A DNA stretch of 64,000 nt from Watersipora subatra (lineage: Eukaryota > Bryozoa > Gymnolaemata > Cheilostomatida > Watersiporidae): positions 17,742,150-17,806,149 of the forward strand of contig NC_088709.1 in the NCBI RefSeq assembly GCF_963576615.1, in the 5' to 3' direction. The position numbers and the translations under genes were made by a program. Of this stretch, positions 12,501 to 21,989 are shown piece after piece. The notes below the pieces were generated by a model. The model searched no databases. It saw only the letters and a list, made by a program, of their open reading frames with translations, and was not told where the DNA came from. Numbering within the stretch: position 1 is the stretch's first letter; every line of letters starts with the position of its first letter.

Positions 12501-15192
12501 CGATGTTGCACAGGTAATAAAAACGTTTTTGTACAGAAAATTTTCTTTTAATCAACATGAACAACATTTGTCATTCTAATTTTTAAATGAAGGTGTTTGT
12601 TTACTTTTGTGTATTGTGTTATTTCTGTGTACTGTGTTTATTTCTGTGTAATTCACACTATACCGGCTGCAGTGACTACTACAGATTTATACTGATTGCA
12701 ATAGTCTTGTTGGCTATTATTATGAGTTTAAGCATTTTTCTTCCCGTATGGGCATGCATTATTCTTGCCACATGGCTTCAGAGATTTTTTTTGTATGCCT
12801 TTACCGTAACACTAGCTGCAGTGTTTGTCATAAAGCCATAAAGGATTACCATGTGTTCTAAGTATGTGCCCAATTTATTCCATGATATAGCCAGTTGGAT
12901 AGTGTAGTGTATTGGATGAATGGCTGTCTTTGGAATTAAAGGTTGTGAGTTCAAATCCAGCTCGTAGTGGATATTTCTTGCTTAGAACTTCATTGCTATA
13001 GCTGAACTGACAGGTGTACAGATGTACACACATACAGATGGACAAACATTGAGATTTATATATATATAGATGTTTGCTATGTCCAAGTCAAGTGATGGTT
13101 ATTACATGAGAATGTAATCAATGATCATAGAATGCAAGCAGGGGTTAGATGTGCTTCAATAATAGTCTGTAATTTGCTGATCTTCATGGATTTAAGAGAA
13201 ATATGTAGTTAACACTGGCTCTTATGAGACAACTTCAATTTGTATGATCAATCATTCTTTACTCAGGTAATACTTTAGTATTACTTTTAGTTGGCCTATA
13301 GGAGAGCTTACTACTAGTTGTTAGTAGTCGCTGGTTACTAACAACTAGTCAACTTGTGGTAACCAGTTTTTAGTTATCATTAGTTGTTATAGTAGTAACT
13401 AGCAGGGTTGTAATGCATTAGAACTTCACTGCCTCATTGTAGTGCAGTACACTGTAGTTTTACAGTGCATTACAACTTTCTAGTGTGCAGTAGACATTTA
13501 ATGCTACTGCAGCTGCGCTCCTACTGCAAATTACCCCCTAAGATCTGCTGCGTATTTACTTTCAAGATGCATTACCTAAAACCCAGCACTTCAGGCTCGC
13601 TGCAAATGGGCATCCTTCAAAACCTCAAACTTCATGTGTACTGCAACTGCTCTTTAGACTGAAGTTGATGCTGGAAATAAACTGATACTGCGTCTGCAAC
13701 ATATTGTGCAAAATGTCAGATGTTATGTTTAGCAAGCTCATGAACTTGCGTTCTAACTCCACTATCATTATTCGGCCTATATCATTTCAGACTATTTATA
13801 TAATTTTCATCTGAGCATCAGTGAGTACTTATCAATGCGCAGTTATGCTTTTTTGTAATGGTCACAACTCTGCTAATTAGTAGTTTGTAGGGTAACGGAG
13901 CATCTTAGGTCGGTACAACGCACGTACAACGCATTCGCAACGCACATACAAGACACTTGCAACGCACAAACATTGTGGATACAACTCCGACACATGTAAG
14001 TAACAACGCAAGCGCCACAACGAGACACTGTTAACACATTAATATTATTAATAATATTAATGGGTAATAATAATAATAGTAACAAAATTATATTATTATT
14101 CACTATTCTATTTATATAGTCCGTTAATAAAACAGGTCTAAAACATTACACAAAGTATTCTATTTATTTTATATTGACCATTGTATGTACATTGTGATGA
14201 TAGTGTGCGCGCGTTGCATCCGCAATGTTTGTGCGTTGCAAGTGCCTTATATGTGCGTTGCGCATGCGTTGTACCGGCTTAAGATGCACCGTTACCGTTT
14301 GTAGTTATGAGTGGCCCAGGCAATTATATAAAAAAAATGACCAAGCTTATTAATGTTGACATTTTGGTAATTTGTCATCATTACATAACTGCCTGCTGTA
14401 AGGCATTACAAATATAGATTTAACCGCATAGTTTTCAGTTAGTATATCATTCTAAGTATGCATTTGAGAGAATGATTTTAGAATACCAATACACAATAAG
14501 AAAAGTTCATTTGATTTTACTAACTTGAAATTAAACTATGATATTCAATTCTAAATTCAAATTCCTGGCCAACAGTGTTTAGAAGAATGCTAAATCGGCT
14601 CATTTAGTCACAACATAGACATACAGATGTACACTTACTTACCCATACTTATAGATGGCTCTCATTTAGCCACAACATAAACATACAGATGTACACTTAC
14701 TTACCCACACTTATAGATGACTCTCATTTACTCCAATTATACCAATTTTTAAAAAGTCCAGTAAATTATAATTTGTTTGCAAAGTTGTTTTGAGGTCTTT
14801 GAGAGATCTGAAAGAATCTTATTAATTACTTGTTCTGTCATGGTAACAACTTACATTATGTTTTCTTACAGAGTGCAACCTATAAAACCAGCCTGCTAGG
14901 AAATCATGGATTTGATAATAAAAATTCTGACATGAAGACAACCTTCTTAGCTCGAGGTCCTGACTTTAAGTGTGGCTACACACAAGATGCGATGAGGAGT
15001 GTTGACTTGTACCCGCTGCTTTGCGAACTCTTGCAGTTGGAGACATGCCATTCTAGTAGGGGATGGACAAATAATACTCAGAATCTTCTTTCTATTGAGC
15101 CATGTATCCCTGTTGCTGGGGGTACTGTCATCTCTTCAACTGTTGTTCCCATTTTCACTCTTATCTTTTTTCTTACCACAAAGCTAATTTAA
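353..15192 (+). CDS. ENPP-family ectonucleotide pyrophosphatase/phosphodiesterase, copy 1 (5' end outside window)
   Basis: Six exons (353-509, 1261-1425, 1664-1826, 9591-9849, 11486-11635, 14872-15192) join in phase into 404 residues with a stop at 15190-15192. The family hydrolyses phosphodiester or pyrophosphate bonds of extracellular nucleotides or lipids using two zinc ions. Visible motifs in order: SLDGF (first zinc Asp), TLTMPNHW (nucleophilic Thr before MP, then the Asn), PDSDGH (Asp and His ligands), SDHGM (Asp-His ligands) and GNHGFDN (His ligand). This order and spacing resemble ENPP4/5. The C-terminus is a short hydrophobic run ending at the stop, like a GPI-anchor signal. The first exon here enters in phase 0, so the signal-peptide exon must lie upstream of the window; copy 2 has one in the equivalent position. 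Substrate cannot be told from sequence. Family call is firm; the subfamily is inferred. Confidence 0.93.
624..1003. mobile_element. Short inverted-repeat element, family 'TTTTATCAG', copy a
   Basis: The left arm (TTTTATCAGAAAGTATCGG onward, through CACTTGCGATTG and GGTGATCTGACTGCCAGG) is repeated inverted at the right end (CCTGGCAGTTACATGACCTC ... AATCGCAAATAATAG). It is non-coding, sits in ENPP copy 1 intron 1, and has relatives at 3570, 31494 and 58815. Confidence 0.65.
1261..1425 (+). CDS. ENPP copy 1, second exon in window
   Basis: Acceptor CTGTTGCAG, donor GTGAGT, phase 1 in and out, 165 nt. Encodes MYEEDHGIIANKFWDP and the following segment to YMWAG. The EEDHGI..N..FDP-like signature is typical of the ENPP catalytic domain. 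Confidence 0.92.
1664..1826 (+). CDS. ENPP copy 1, third exon in window
   Basis: Acceptor ATCACAG, donor GTGAGT, 163 nt, phase 1 in and 2 out. Encodes NEATYDGQTAS to LYTDQPDSDGH. PD and GH supply two zinc ligands. Confidence 0.92.
1935..2110 (+). mobile_element. SINE-like element, family 2, copy a
   Basis: Starts CTAGTACCCTGGCAGTCTCG and shares the ATAAAGTGCAG...ATATGCACAATAGTTG block and the ACGAGTTTGGATTGC...AAAGCAATGTTAA tail with 7738-8060. The tail resembles a tRNA B box. Origin from a tRNA is inferred. Confidence 0.45.
2120..3345 (+). mobile_element. 1.2-kb interspersed repeat with SINE-like tail, copy a
   Basis: Aligns over its length with 19141-20310: shared blocks ACAACATTTACCATTCTAAC, GGTTATGATTTGCAAGAAAA, ACACTTGAAGGAAG and ACACTGAACTGAG. 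The tail has a degenerate tRNA-like part (GTGGTTAGATGG) and ends CTTTGAGATTTATATAG. No ORF. Confidence 0.65.
3570..3702. mobile_element. Left arm of the 'TTTTATCAG' element, copy b
   Basis: Matches the left arm of 624-1003 and 58815-59239 (TTTTATCAGAGAGTATTGG to GGTTAAAACACTC). No right arm is seen. Confidence 0.6.
4190..4462 (+). mobile_element. Short LINE 3'-end relic
   Basis: Translation fragments RSYNFATICYAK and (after a shift) NKLPTVLRQIKSLGKLKVEL followed by RLYLHSVG and a stop match the end of CR1/Jockey-like ORF2 (LWN.LP..IR.I.SL..FK..L+.YL). A CA/CG-rich simple repeat begins about 170 bp downstream. Confidence 0.5.
4630..4702 (+). repeat. CA/CG-rich simple repeat
   Basis: ACACACACATTACATTACAT, then CACACCCACGCACTCGCGTG and GCACGCGCACGTGCACACAC. 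Downstream of the LINE relic. Confidence 0.9.
5064..5750 (+). repeat. 38-bp minisatellite, about 18 copies
   Basis: Unit ACATTTAGTAAACTGACACT + CTCAAGTACACTACTAGC, with variants GGCTCT and GGCACT. It lies within ENPP copy 1 intron between 1826 and 9591. Confidence 0.95.
6114..6989. mobile_element. TA-flanked inverted-repeat DNA element A
   Basis: Ends CAGTGGACGCTCCTACAAC and GTTATAGGAGCGTCTACTG are imperfect inverted repeats, flanked by TA on both sides (6112-6113, 6990-6991). That is the Tc1/mariner-type duplication. 876 bp, no transposase seen. Confidence 0.7.
7738..8060 (+). mobile_element. SINE-like element, family 2, copy b (tail duplicated)
   Basis: Related to 1935-2110 (CTAGTACTCTGAGAGTTCAG, ATAAAGTGCAGAGAATAACT). 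The ATTATTCAGAAATACCTGA...AAAAGCA tail appears twice. It lies inside the TA-flanked element at 7493-9469. Confidence 0.45.
8284..9212. mobile_element. TTAA-flanked inverted-repeat element, copy 1
   Basis: AGGTTGACTTGCAACAAAAT on the left and its reverse complement on the right. Arms of over 130 bp continue through TTCACATTACAGTTATTTGG. TTAA at 8280-8283 and 9213-9216. 929 bp, non-coding; the TTAA target suggests piggyBac or Kolobok mobilisation. Confidence 0.75.
9591..9849 (+). CDS. ENPP copy 1, fourth exon in window
   Basis: Acceptor CTACAG, donor GTAGGT, 259 nt. Begins YGPNSEEV and contains IASDHGMTD, the Asp-His zinc pair. It ends at PGNLDE. The preceding intron is 7.8 kb because of transposon insertions. 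The following intron opens with tandem copies of this exon's 3' end. Confidence 0.94.
9818..10480 (+). repeat. 44-bp array derived from ENPP exon end plus splice donor (about 15 units)
   Basis: Units repeat TTATACCTAAACCTGGGAAA + CTAGATGAGGTAGGTCAGTG. The first unit is the real end of the exon (IPKPGNLDE) and its donor. Later units carry GTAGGT, GTGGGT or GTATGT at the donor position. Reading through the first donor meets TAG after V-G-Q-C. Confidence 0.95.
10481..11485. other. Intron sequence, nothing identified
   Basis: Between the 44-bp array and the next ENPP exon. No coding signature or clear repeat seen; a 61-codon ORF at 10755-10940 has no support. Confidence 0.6.
11486..11635 (+). 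CDS. ENPP copy 1, fifth exon in window
   Basis: Acceptor TTGCAG, donor GTTAGT, 150 nt, phase 0 on both sides. Encodes VYTTLKDAETTETHMKVY to GWLFAK. It contains the VYRKADIPDDLKYKNNRRI block that matches the ENPP4 'VYKKEDVPERWHYKYNSRI' region. Confidence 0.92.
11636..12489. other. Intron sequence, nothing identified
   Basis: Only a short hairpin-like TTGAACATACAATG / CATACAACTTGAA area near 12150-12215 was noticed. Confidence 0.55.
12490..13070 (+). mobile_element. Same 1.2-kb repeat family, internally deleted copy
   Basis: The left end GAATGCCCGATGTTGCACAG + GTAATAAAAACG matches the family start. The right end has AGTTGGATAGTGTAGTG, GTTGTGAGTTCAAATCCAGC (B-box-like) and the ATTGAGATTTATATAT tail. 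The middle is not shared. Confidence 0.5.
13300..13420 (+). repeat. AGTTGTTAGTAGT-type imperfect repeats
   Basis: Runs of TTAGTAGT, AACTAGT and inverted versions (TACTAGTTG...CAACTAGT), able to form several small hairpins. Confidence 0.5.
13891..14296. mobile_element. 406-bp inverted-repeat element with 8-bp target duplication
   Basis: GGTAACGGAGCATCTTAGGT on the left pairs with ACCTTAAGATGC-like sequence ending CCGTTACC on the right; arms are about 100 bp (shared TACAACGC, GCAACGCACATA, TTGCAACGCACAAACATTG). The flanks GTTTGTAG (13883-13890 and 14297-14304) are identical. An 8-bp duplication fits hAT-like or Merlin-like insertion. The centre is TAA-rich. Confidence 0.75.
14598..14735 (+). 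repeat. Two tandem ~66-bp units
   Basis: CATTTAGTCACAACATAGAC...CTTATAGATGGCTCT is followed directly by CATTTAGCCACAACATAAAC...CTTATAGATGACTCT. Just upstream of the copy 1 terminal exon. Confidence 0.8.
14872..15192 (+). CDS. ENPP copy 1, terminal exon
   Basis: Acceptor TCTTACAG, phase 0, stop TAA. Encodes SATYKTSLLGNHGFDN (last zinc His) and the AMRSVDLYPLLCELL block. It then runs through a polar linker into a hydrophobic C-terminal tail ending TTKLI, so a GPI anchor or tail anchor is likely. A candidate poly(A) signal AATAAA lies at 15387-15392. Confidence 0.93.
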   Translation, partial: SATYKTSLLGNHGFDNKNSDMKTTFLARGPDFKCGYTQDAMRSVDLYPLLCELLQLETCHSSRGWTNNTQNLLSIEPCIPVAGGTVISSTVVPIFTLIFFLTTKLI

Positions 15193-15284
15193 TCTTTCTA
15201 AAGGATGGTTACTCTCAATATTATAAAGATCAGATTTACTTTTGCAAAGAGCTTGCAATGATTGATTCTTTACTGATTAGTTGG

Positions 15285-15640
15285 CTGTGCTATGTATTTA
15301 CTTTGTCTAATGAGGAGTCATCAACACTCGCATTTGTGACCCAGTTTCAGTAGAGCTCATAGACTGGTTTATTAGATTTTTGCTGTAATAAACTTGGCTT
15401 ATGTTACATAGAGGCTAGCTATAATGAAGTTATGTTTGCGTTTACTTTTAAGAGTTGTCTACACTCACATTTGTGACTCACTTTCAGTAGAGCAAATACG
15501 CATGTTTCCTTGGATTTTCTCGGTAAGGAACATTGGCTTATGTTACGTAGAAACTGTACATAAGAAAGATGTGTTTGCATTCATTTTTAAGAGTTTTCTA
15601 CACTCACAATTGTGCCCTACTTTCAGTACAACCAATATCA
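15285..15640 (+). repeat. Three degenerate ~135-bp units in the ENPP copy 1 3' region
   Basis: The block CACTCGCATTTGTGACCCAG, then TTTCAGTAGAGC and TTGGCTTATGTTACATAGA, recurs three times with drift. The first unit contains the candidate AATAAA. Confidence 0.65.
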
Positions 15641-15649
15641 TTGTTTTTT

Positions 15650-17100
15650 AGAATTTTACAATAATAACTTTTGATTTGTAGAAATCATCAATAACAAAAG
15701 CATTAACTTTTGATTCACTGAGAACAGAAGAGTCACTAAAATTTTTTTCAGAGTGTACTAACAGTTAGTTATCTAAGTGAGCGGACACACTAGCTGTGCT
15801 GATAGTGACCGCTAAGCCGTAGCTCCAAAGAAAACAGCCTACTGAACAGAAGGACAATATTTTGGTAGCAAATAGATAAGGACTTGATAGCTGTTTGTTT
15901 ACTGAGGGAGATAGCGTGGCCATTACGCCTAGGCTTTAATCTTTTAATAGCAGAAAATTGTGGCTAAAATATGAATATAACTCGGTGAAGAGTGTGGTAA
16001 CTCTCATAGAAGATAAGATATCCGACTTGCCCAGCTGTGCAGCCCATTTAAAGATTGAGGTTTGAAAATGGGACTCTCCAGCCTGTAAGTTGAGACTAAG
16101 ATTTTTATTTTGCATGTTCAGCTTAGTTTAGCCTGAGAACAAAAGTAATAAGACTGCTCATATGATTTTAATACTTAATTAGAAAATAGAAATGAAATAA
16201 GGATCCTCACAATTCTGGTAACACAGTTAGCTTCTACTGCTGGTAAAGACTATGTAAGGTCAGATGCTCTTCATGACCTCAACAAGGACGCTGTTAGACT
16301 CAAACATCCATCTGGTCACAGATAAAGATTTCCTACTTTTACTCTCAAATTTGATTCCTATTCCAAATTGTTTTGCAAATGTACTTTAAAATCAATTGTC
16401 TTCATCGATAACTTTAATAACCTTTGTGTAAATTGAGATCTCCTTGAGATTAAAAAAGAGCATTGTTAGCTAAAACAATTCTAAAATATATTAAGCAGTC
16501 TGCATTTAAATGTCATGTGCTGGATTACGTTGAGCATAAACTAGCTACACTACTGATTTAGCCAATGTAATGAGTATTTGCCCAATGAATCCATTGTATT
16601 CGGAACATAAACTAGCTACACTATTGGGCCCGACGACATTTCATAAGACACACAACAAGTGAAGAGATGCGCAATGAACTAACTGAAATCAAGGTGTGAT
16701 CATGCGTGTGCACGTACGTGTGCTCATATGCGTGACCATATGTGTAAGCATACTCGTGACCGCATGTGTAAGCATATGCGTGTGCTCTGACTTGAGTAGA
16801 ACATATAAAACAGCACATTTTCAACAAATGAACTCTCTACTTTCACAAACCTGTATCAATGTTTCTAATGGTAACAGAAGTATTTTAAAATTGAGTTGGG
16901 AACTAAAACATGATGAAATAATTACAATCAAATATAAGAAATCTCTTTAATTTAACCAACAGACAGTACAGGATATGACTTGAGCTGGACATGTTATGTA
17001 CTAGGGATGTGATCAGAGACTTAATTGATTATTTGTTGGTAGCATTAAAATTTGTTTATTACCTCACATTTTCTATTATTTTAGGTTTTATTTAGTTACT
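15650..17100. other. Spacer between ENPP copies
   Basis: No gene found. The repeated sequence TAAACTAGCTACACTA occurs near 16537 and 16607, and CATATGCGTG-type simple repeats lie at 16700-16785. Confidence 0.5.
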
Positions 17101-18295
17101 AGCGGAATTCCCGGCGTTGCAGAAGTTATAGAATAACTACCTAATGAACTTGAGTAACTTACTTGGGAAGCTAGATCTTAACTAAAATCTTTACTCAAAC
17201 AATACCTGCGTTTCGGGCCAGCTCAACAATCGTTACGCATAACGGCCTACAGCGCTAGTTATTAGCCCCAAGCAAGCATTCAAGCATGAGTCTCTTAACC
17301 AATGTAATAAGTATTTGCTTAATGAATCTATAGTATTCCGTGTAGCTTAAACCATAACTGCCACGAACAACTTTTATCGTATTTACTAGGTAAATCAGAC
17401 ATGCTGATTCCGATTTTGTAATCAAAATAAAGATTAGGCCACTAACTTTCAGAGTAATAAAGGATTTTTTATAGCGTTTTAATATCGGTCTCGAAAACAA
17501 CACGATCGGCATAACAAGCTCCGCCCATAAATACTTGACGTAACCTAGCTTTTTAGGAACATAAATTACGTAGAGATGTTTAGACCGATTTAGAATAATA
17601 GAGATGGGTGTTTTAAAATCTATTAATATCTAAATCCAGCTTTAAAAATAATATCAGTCTTTTCTGAAAGGTAGATGAGCTATTTAGCATTGCATATTTA
17701 AAAAGCGCGATAACAACGCTAGCTCGTGATAAAACCGCGCTTTTTGAGCTCGTTTTTCTCGGCGTCCAGCCCATTTAAACGTCATGTAACAAGCTGCGAG
17801 CAATTTTAAATAGTTTATATCCCTTTCATAAAAAACTGAAATTATTTTACAGGCTGGATTTAGATAATAATGGGTTTTAAGACACCCATCTCTATTATTC
17901 TAAATCGGACTAAACTTTCCTAACTTCCGTTTCTGAAAAAGCTAGGTTTCGTCACATATTTATGGGCGGAGCTTGTAATGCCGATTGTGTTGTTTTCGAA
18001 ACGGATATTGAAACGCTTTAAAAAAGCCTAAATGACTTTGAAGGTTAGTGGACTAATCTTTATTTTGAGTACAAAATCGGAATCAGCGTGTCTGATTTAC
18101 CTAGTAAATACAATAAAAGTTGTTCGTGACAGTTATGGTTTAATGGTTACATTCACTGCCCGTTGAATTGGAAGTTCTGTGCTTAAATCCAGCGCTGAGC
18201 TGATTTTTCCTTGCTAGATTTCAATTGGTAGGCTTATGACTGGACACAGGGTTTAACAAAAAACAAAAAGGCTAAACATTGACATTTATATATTA
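17101..18295 (+). mobile_element. Same repeat family, copy interrupted by a TTAA element
   Basis: A weak left end (AGCGGAATTCCCGGCGTTGC) and a right end (GCTTAAATCCAGC ... TTGACATTTATATATT) bracket the inverted-repeat element at 17351-18139. That they are two ends of one copy is inferred. Confidence 0.35.
17351..18139. mobile_element. 789-bp TTAA-flanked element with ~300-bp inverted arms
   Basis: ACCATAACTGCCACGAACAA and its inverted partner TTGTTCGTGACAGTTATGGT bound the element. Arms match for about 300 bp (TTTACTAGGTAAATCAGA, AAAACAACAC, AAGCTCCGCCCATAAATA, TAGAATAATAGAGATGGGTG). TTAA at 17347-17350 and 18140-18143. Confidence 0.78.
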
Positions 18296-19140
18296 GCGTT
18301 TATTGCTTTAGTTCCATCTCTGTCTTAGTATCATCTCTCTCTCTACATTTTCATCGCAATCTTTTTTTATCTATAGTCACAGTGATTCATAAACTTCCTC
18401 CTCAAATGCCACTAATCCTGGCACACTTTGATATCTATGTAGAGTGTGTACTAAGTTTTTATCTATCTGATTTGAAAGATGACTAGAAGTTTTCTTAGAG
18501 GAAAGTAGGAAAGGTCAGGTTGATAAACCTAAATAACTTTCATGAACCCTCTGAGGCAGCTTTCAACATTCTGTAAAAGACAAAGTATTAAAATTAGTGA
18601 CTGTGCTAAGACCAATGCTGATATCTACGATATTATGTATGGCTACTTTTTTACTTATACATGTACTTACATCTATAATAGGTAAAAACATATGCATGAA
18701 TACTGGTTAAGGTATCAGTGTTTACCTATATGGGTGCATGTATGTATTTGTTTGAGCTCGAGCTCAACTCTATCAAAAGGTATGCTCTAAAAACAACTAA
18801 AACTTCTACTATAAAACTCAAAATGTGAATTTGAAAAAAGCGCAATTCAAGTCAAAGTTTGCCGCTATATTGCAGTTACCTGCTTACAATTTTAGTAGTT
18901 ATGCCAATGGTATTTTAATTTACTGTGACAGCCTTGAAGACACTCGGGTCGATTCAAAATTTATTACAATAAAACAAAATCAAAACCAGTAAGACTGTCT
19001 ATAAAAAGCTAATGTAAGTCAAGGTCGTTCTCAGAAATCTTTACCCATAGAAGAGCAAGTACATGTTTATTGTACAGATACATACACATCTTTATACCCA
19101 AACATATGAATGTAGGTATATCTATACATACATGTACTAG

Positions 19141-20310
19141 GTGAATGCCCGTCGTTGCTCGGGTAATAAAAAAGTCTTTGGACAGAAAATTTATTTTCAT
19201 TTAACATGTACAACATTTACCATTCTAACTTTTAAACTTTATATCATAGAAAAAGTGTTTTTGTGCAGTTCAAATGAATTAAGAGAAACAATAAAACTGG
19301 GAAGTTTTCAATCTTTTTCTAACAACTTTTAAGTTTTATATCATGAAAGTGTTTTGTGGAAATAATTTAGGAGGAAAAATATAACTGTAAAGGCGTTTAA
19401 ATGTAAATGTGAAACAATTAGCAAGTAATGGCTAAATATAGTCTGTTTTATTACGATTACCATGAAAAATTATTTGGTATACGTTTATATGCTTTTAGTT
19501 CATTTCAATGTTGGTATAATAAGGACAAGATATCGTAGGCGTATAGAGTGGTATAGAAACCCATTGTAATTATCTAATGCAGTCACTGCCTGGTAAAAAT
19601 CATCATCATCATTAAAAATAGTAAAAAAACAATATGTTTACCTTAATAATTACAATTACCTACAACAACTTTAGTGCACTTTTTGGTTATGATCTGCAAG
19701 AAAATGTACCATTACAATGCACTACCTGCCGAGTCTTTACCTTCAAGACAGACATGTAAGATAAACGCTGAATCTAACTCATATGAATTTAGCTTACTAA
19801 AAACATAACTTGAAGGAAGACTTTGTATGCATTTTAGTCCACTTTAAGCCAAAATTTTATTACTGATTTTTTGCGAAGTCATTTTTACCATAACAAATGA
19901 CACTGAACTGAGATACAATTGCCAAAATTTAATTTCTAAAGAAGTTATTATTGGTACCGTTCTGTAAACAAATTAGCCCTTGTATGGCGAAGATGAAAAA
20001 GCATTGTGTTTCATGGAGTTAAAAGAGTTCATAGCTTCAATTAATATGTCATTTAGCTCGTGCAATCGAGAAAAGGGTGTATCCAGTATATAGTAAGAGA
20101 TATGAACCGAAGAGCTTTCATAGACTCGTGGTTAGACAATTGGATTTGAAACCTGCATTAGTAATCTTCGTAAGTTCAAATACAGCACGACGTGAGATTT
20201 TAAATCCAAGATTTTAATATCTATAGCCGAACATACCGAAAGACATAAAGACAAGCAGCAAACTTTGAGATTTATCGACATATCGACATATCGACATACA
20301 CCTAAATGTG
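19141..20310 (+). mobile_element. 1.2-kb interspersed repeat with SINE-like tail, copy d (fullest)
   Basis: Starts GTGAATGCCCGTCGTTGCTC and ends with GTAAGTTCAAATACAGCACG, then CTTTGAGATTTATCGACATA and short CGACATAT repeats. Aligns with 2120-3345. It lacks coding capacity. Confidence 0.65.
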
Positions 20311-20689
20311 GCACTGTCACTCATCTAAAGTTTGTTTTTTAATTTCCAATTTTGGCTGCCAATACAAGGAATGAAGCTTAGGAGCCCTTTAGGGCAAGCT
20401 TCAGATACACTTGCAAATATTTTGTATTGCAGCAGTAGTGATGTAGCCATTAGTTGCCAAGAGACACAGAACACACCCCTTCATTATCTCGATGCTAGAG
20501 ATAATAGTAACTTCAACAAACCCTGTACACAATAGACCCTTGCTTGATGGTCATCAGATAAGGTCTCCCTCAAACTAAAAACTATAACAAACAGGTTAAA
20601 TCATTTGCTTCATATTAAAATTGAGTTGCTTCCAATTCAGCAGGTCTGCTATTCTAATTCAAGGGTCATACGTTTTCACTTAAGCAGTC

Positions 20690-20895
20690 TTGTGTTTCTA
20701 ATCCAGATGCCTGATATTTATAATTTGGTAGTCTTGTCTTTCTAGTTCAACAATATTGTGTTTCTAGTTCAACAGTTATGTGTTTCTAGTTCAACATTAT
20801 TGTATTTCTGATTCAACAGTTATGTGTTTCTAGTTCAACAATTTGTATGTTTAATTAAATAATTTTATTTTACCAATTCAACAGTCATGTGAAAA
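20690..20895 (+). repeat. Degenerate TAGTTCAACAGTTATGTGTT repeats
   Basis: About seven imperfect 22-28-bp units in the spacer between the ENPP copies. Confidence 0.75.
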
Positions 20896-21599
20896 AAGCA
20901 ATTTCAATGCTTAACTTTAAAAAAGTAATTGAATTGAATAGATTGCCATTCCAAAATAGATCGGCCTTTCAATCCTTTTTTAGAAAGAAAAGGTAGATAT
21001 AAAATGGGATGTATACCTATCCCGAGTGTTTAAAAATGCTAGTATTAAATTTATCTAAAAGCTATTGAAAATATTTTTATTCCGCGCTCAATGGGAACAG
21101 TTCTGGTTATACAGACCGACACCTTTCTACTAGGTTTCCCCATAATCAGTGAGTTTCTCTTGAATATATTTGAACAAATATTCTAAATGGTACATGTACT
21201 TTTCAATTGCAATAAATAAAACTGGTTTGGAACAGCCTCACTGATCAATACTCAATGGTTACAAAATTATAAAAGCAATTGTTTTTGTCATAAAAACTCT
21301 TCATGTTTAGCAGAGCAAACAGATTCACACACTTGAGGTGAAACAAGAGGATCCAAAAGAGGTTCAGTAAGTTAGCTTTTTCACAAGCTGACTGCTCTAA
21401 GTACAAAAAAACCTGTCAAATGGACGCACACAAATCATATAAATGTTTTTACTAAAAGCAAAGGCTAAAATTTATTTTGTAAAAATATTTTGCAGTTTTT
21501 CAATTTCGCAAGATTTTATATATAAAATATAGTAAAATCATCTGAAATAACCAGTTTTAAAAAAGATTAGAAAACGTTAATCGTTCAGCTTCACATTGA

Positions 21600-21830
21600 A
21601 TATACAAGGTATTTCAGTATTTTGAGCACTTTAGAAAAAGAAATTCATAGATTGATCACAGTCCGATATCTCTGTGAGAAAACCTCCGGGGCTTTTTTAA
21701 TCTGGTTCTACAGACTTTCATTAACATAGCGCAGCAGCAATTGCAGCTGGATGTCTTTGCTAACCCCACAAACCACAGGTCGATAATCTGACCACTGAAC
21801 CACAGCAGATCAAGTTCTTTCTAAGCTACT
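21600..21830 (-). mobile_element. Possible tRNA-derived SINE
   Basis: The - strand contains GCTGTGGTTCAGTGGTCAGA, an A-box-like motif. The adjoining GATATCTCTGTGAGAAAACC...TACAGACTTT block recurs at about 34970-35045, so this is an interspersed repeat. It sits just upstream of the copy 2 signal exon. Confidence 0.4.
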
Positions 21831-21908
21831 CTTTATAGTACCTGCCGATGGCATCAAATCGATTGCTTGTTCAGCAATCGAGGCACAACCTAATGTTTCA
21901 GGATTTGT

Positions 21909-21989
21909 ATGATGATTGAAATTTACATTTGTTTTAGATGTGGGGTTTTTGTCCTGTTGTCACTGGTTCTCGTAGCATTTGGAGGCAAG
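21909..21989 (+). CDS. ENPP copy 2, signal-peptide exon (inferred)
   Basis: Starts at ATG 21909 (MMIEIYICFRCG) and continues into the hydrophobic core VFVLLSLVLVAFGGK. It ends in phase 0 at AAG followed by the consensus donor GTGAGT. The next exon enters in phase 0 with TVLISLDG, the usual spacing after an ENPP signal peptide. No other exon is needed to make a complete protein. The ATG choice is the first in frame; the second ATG follows directly. Transcript evidence is lacking. Confidence 0.7.
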
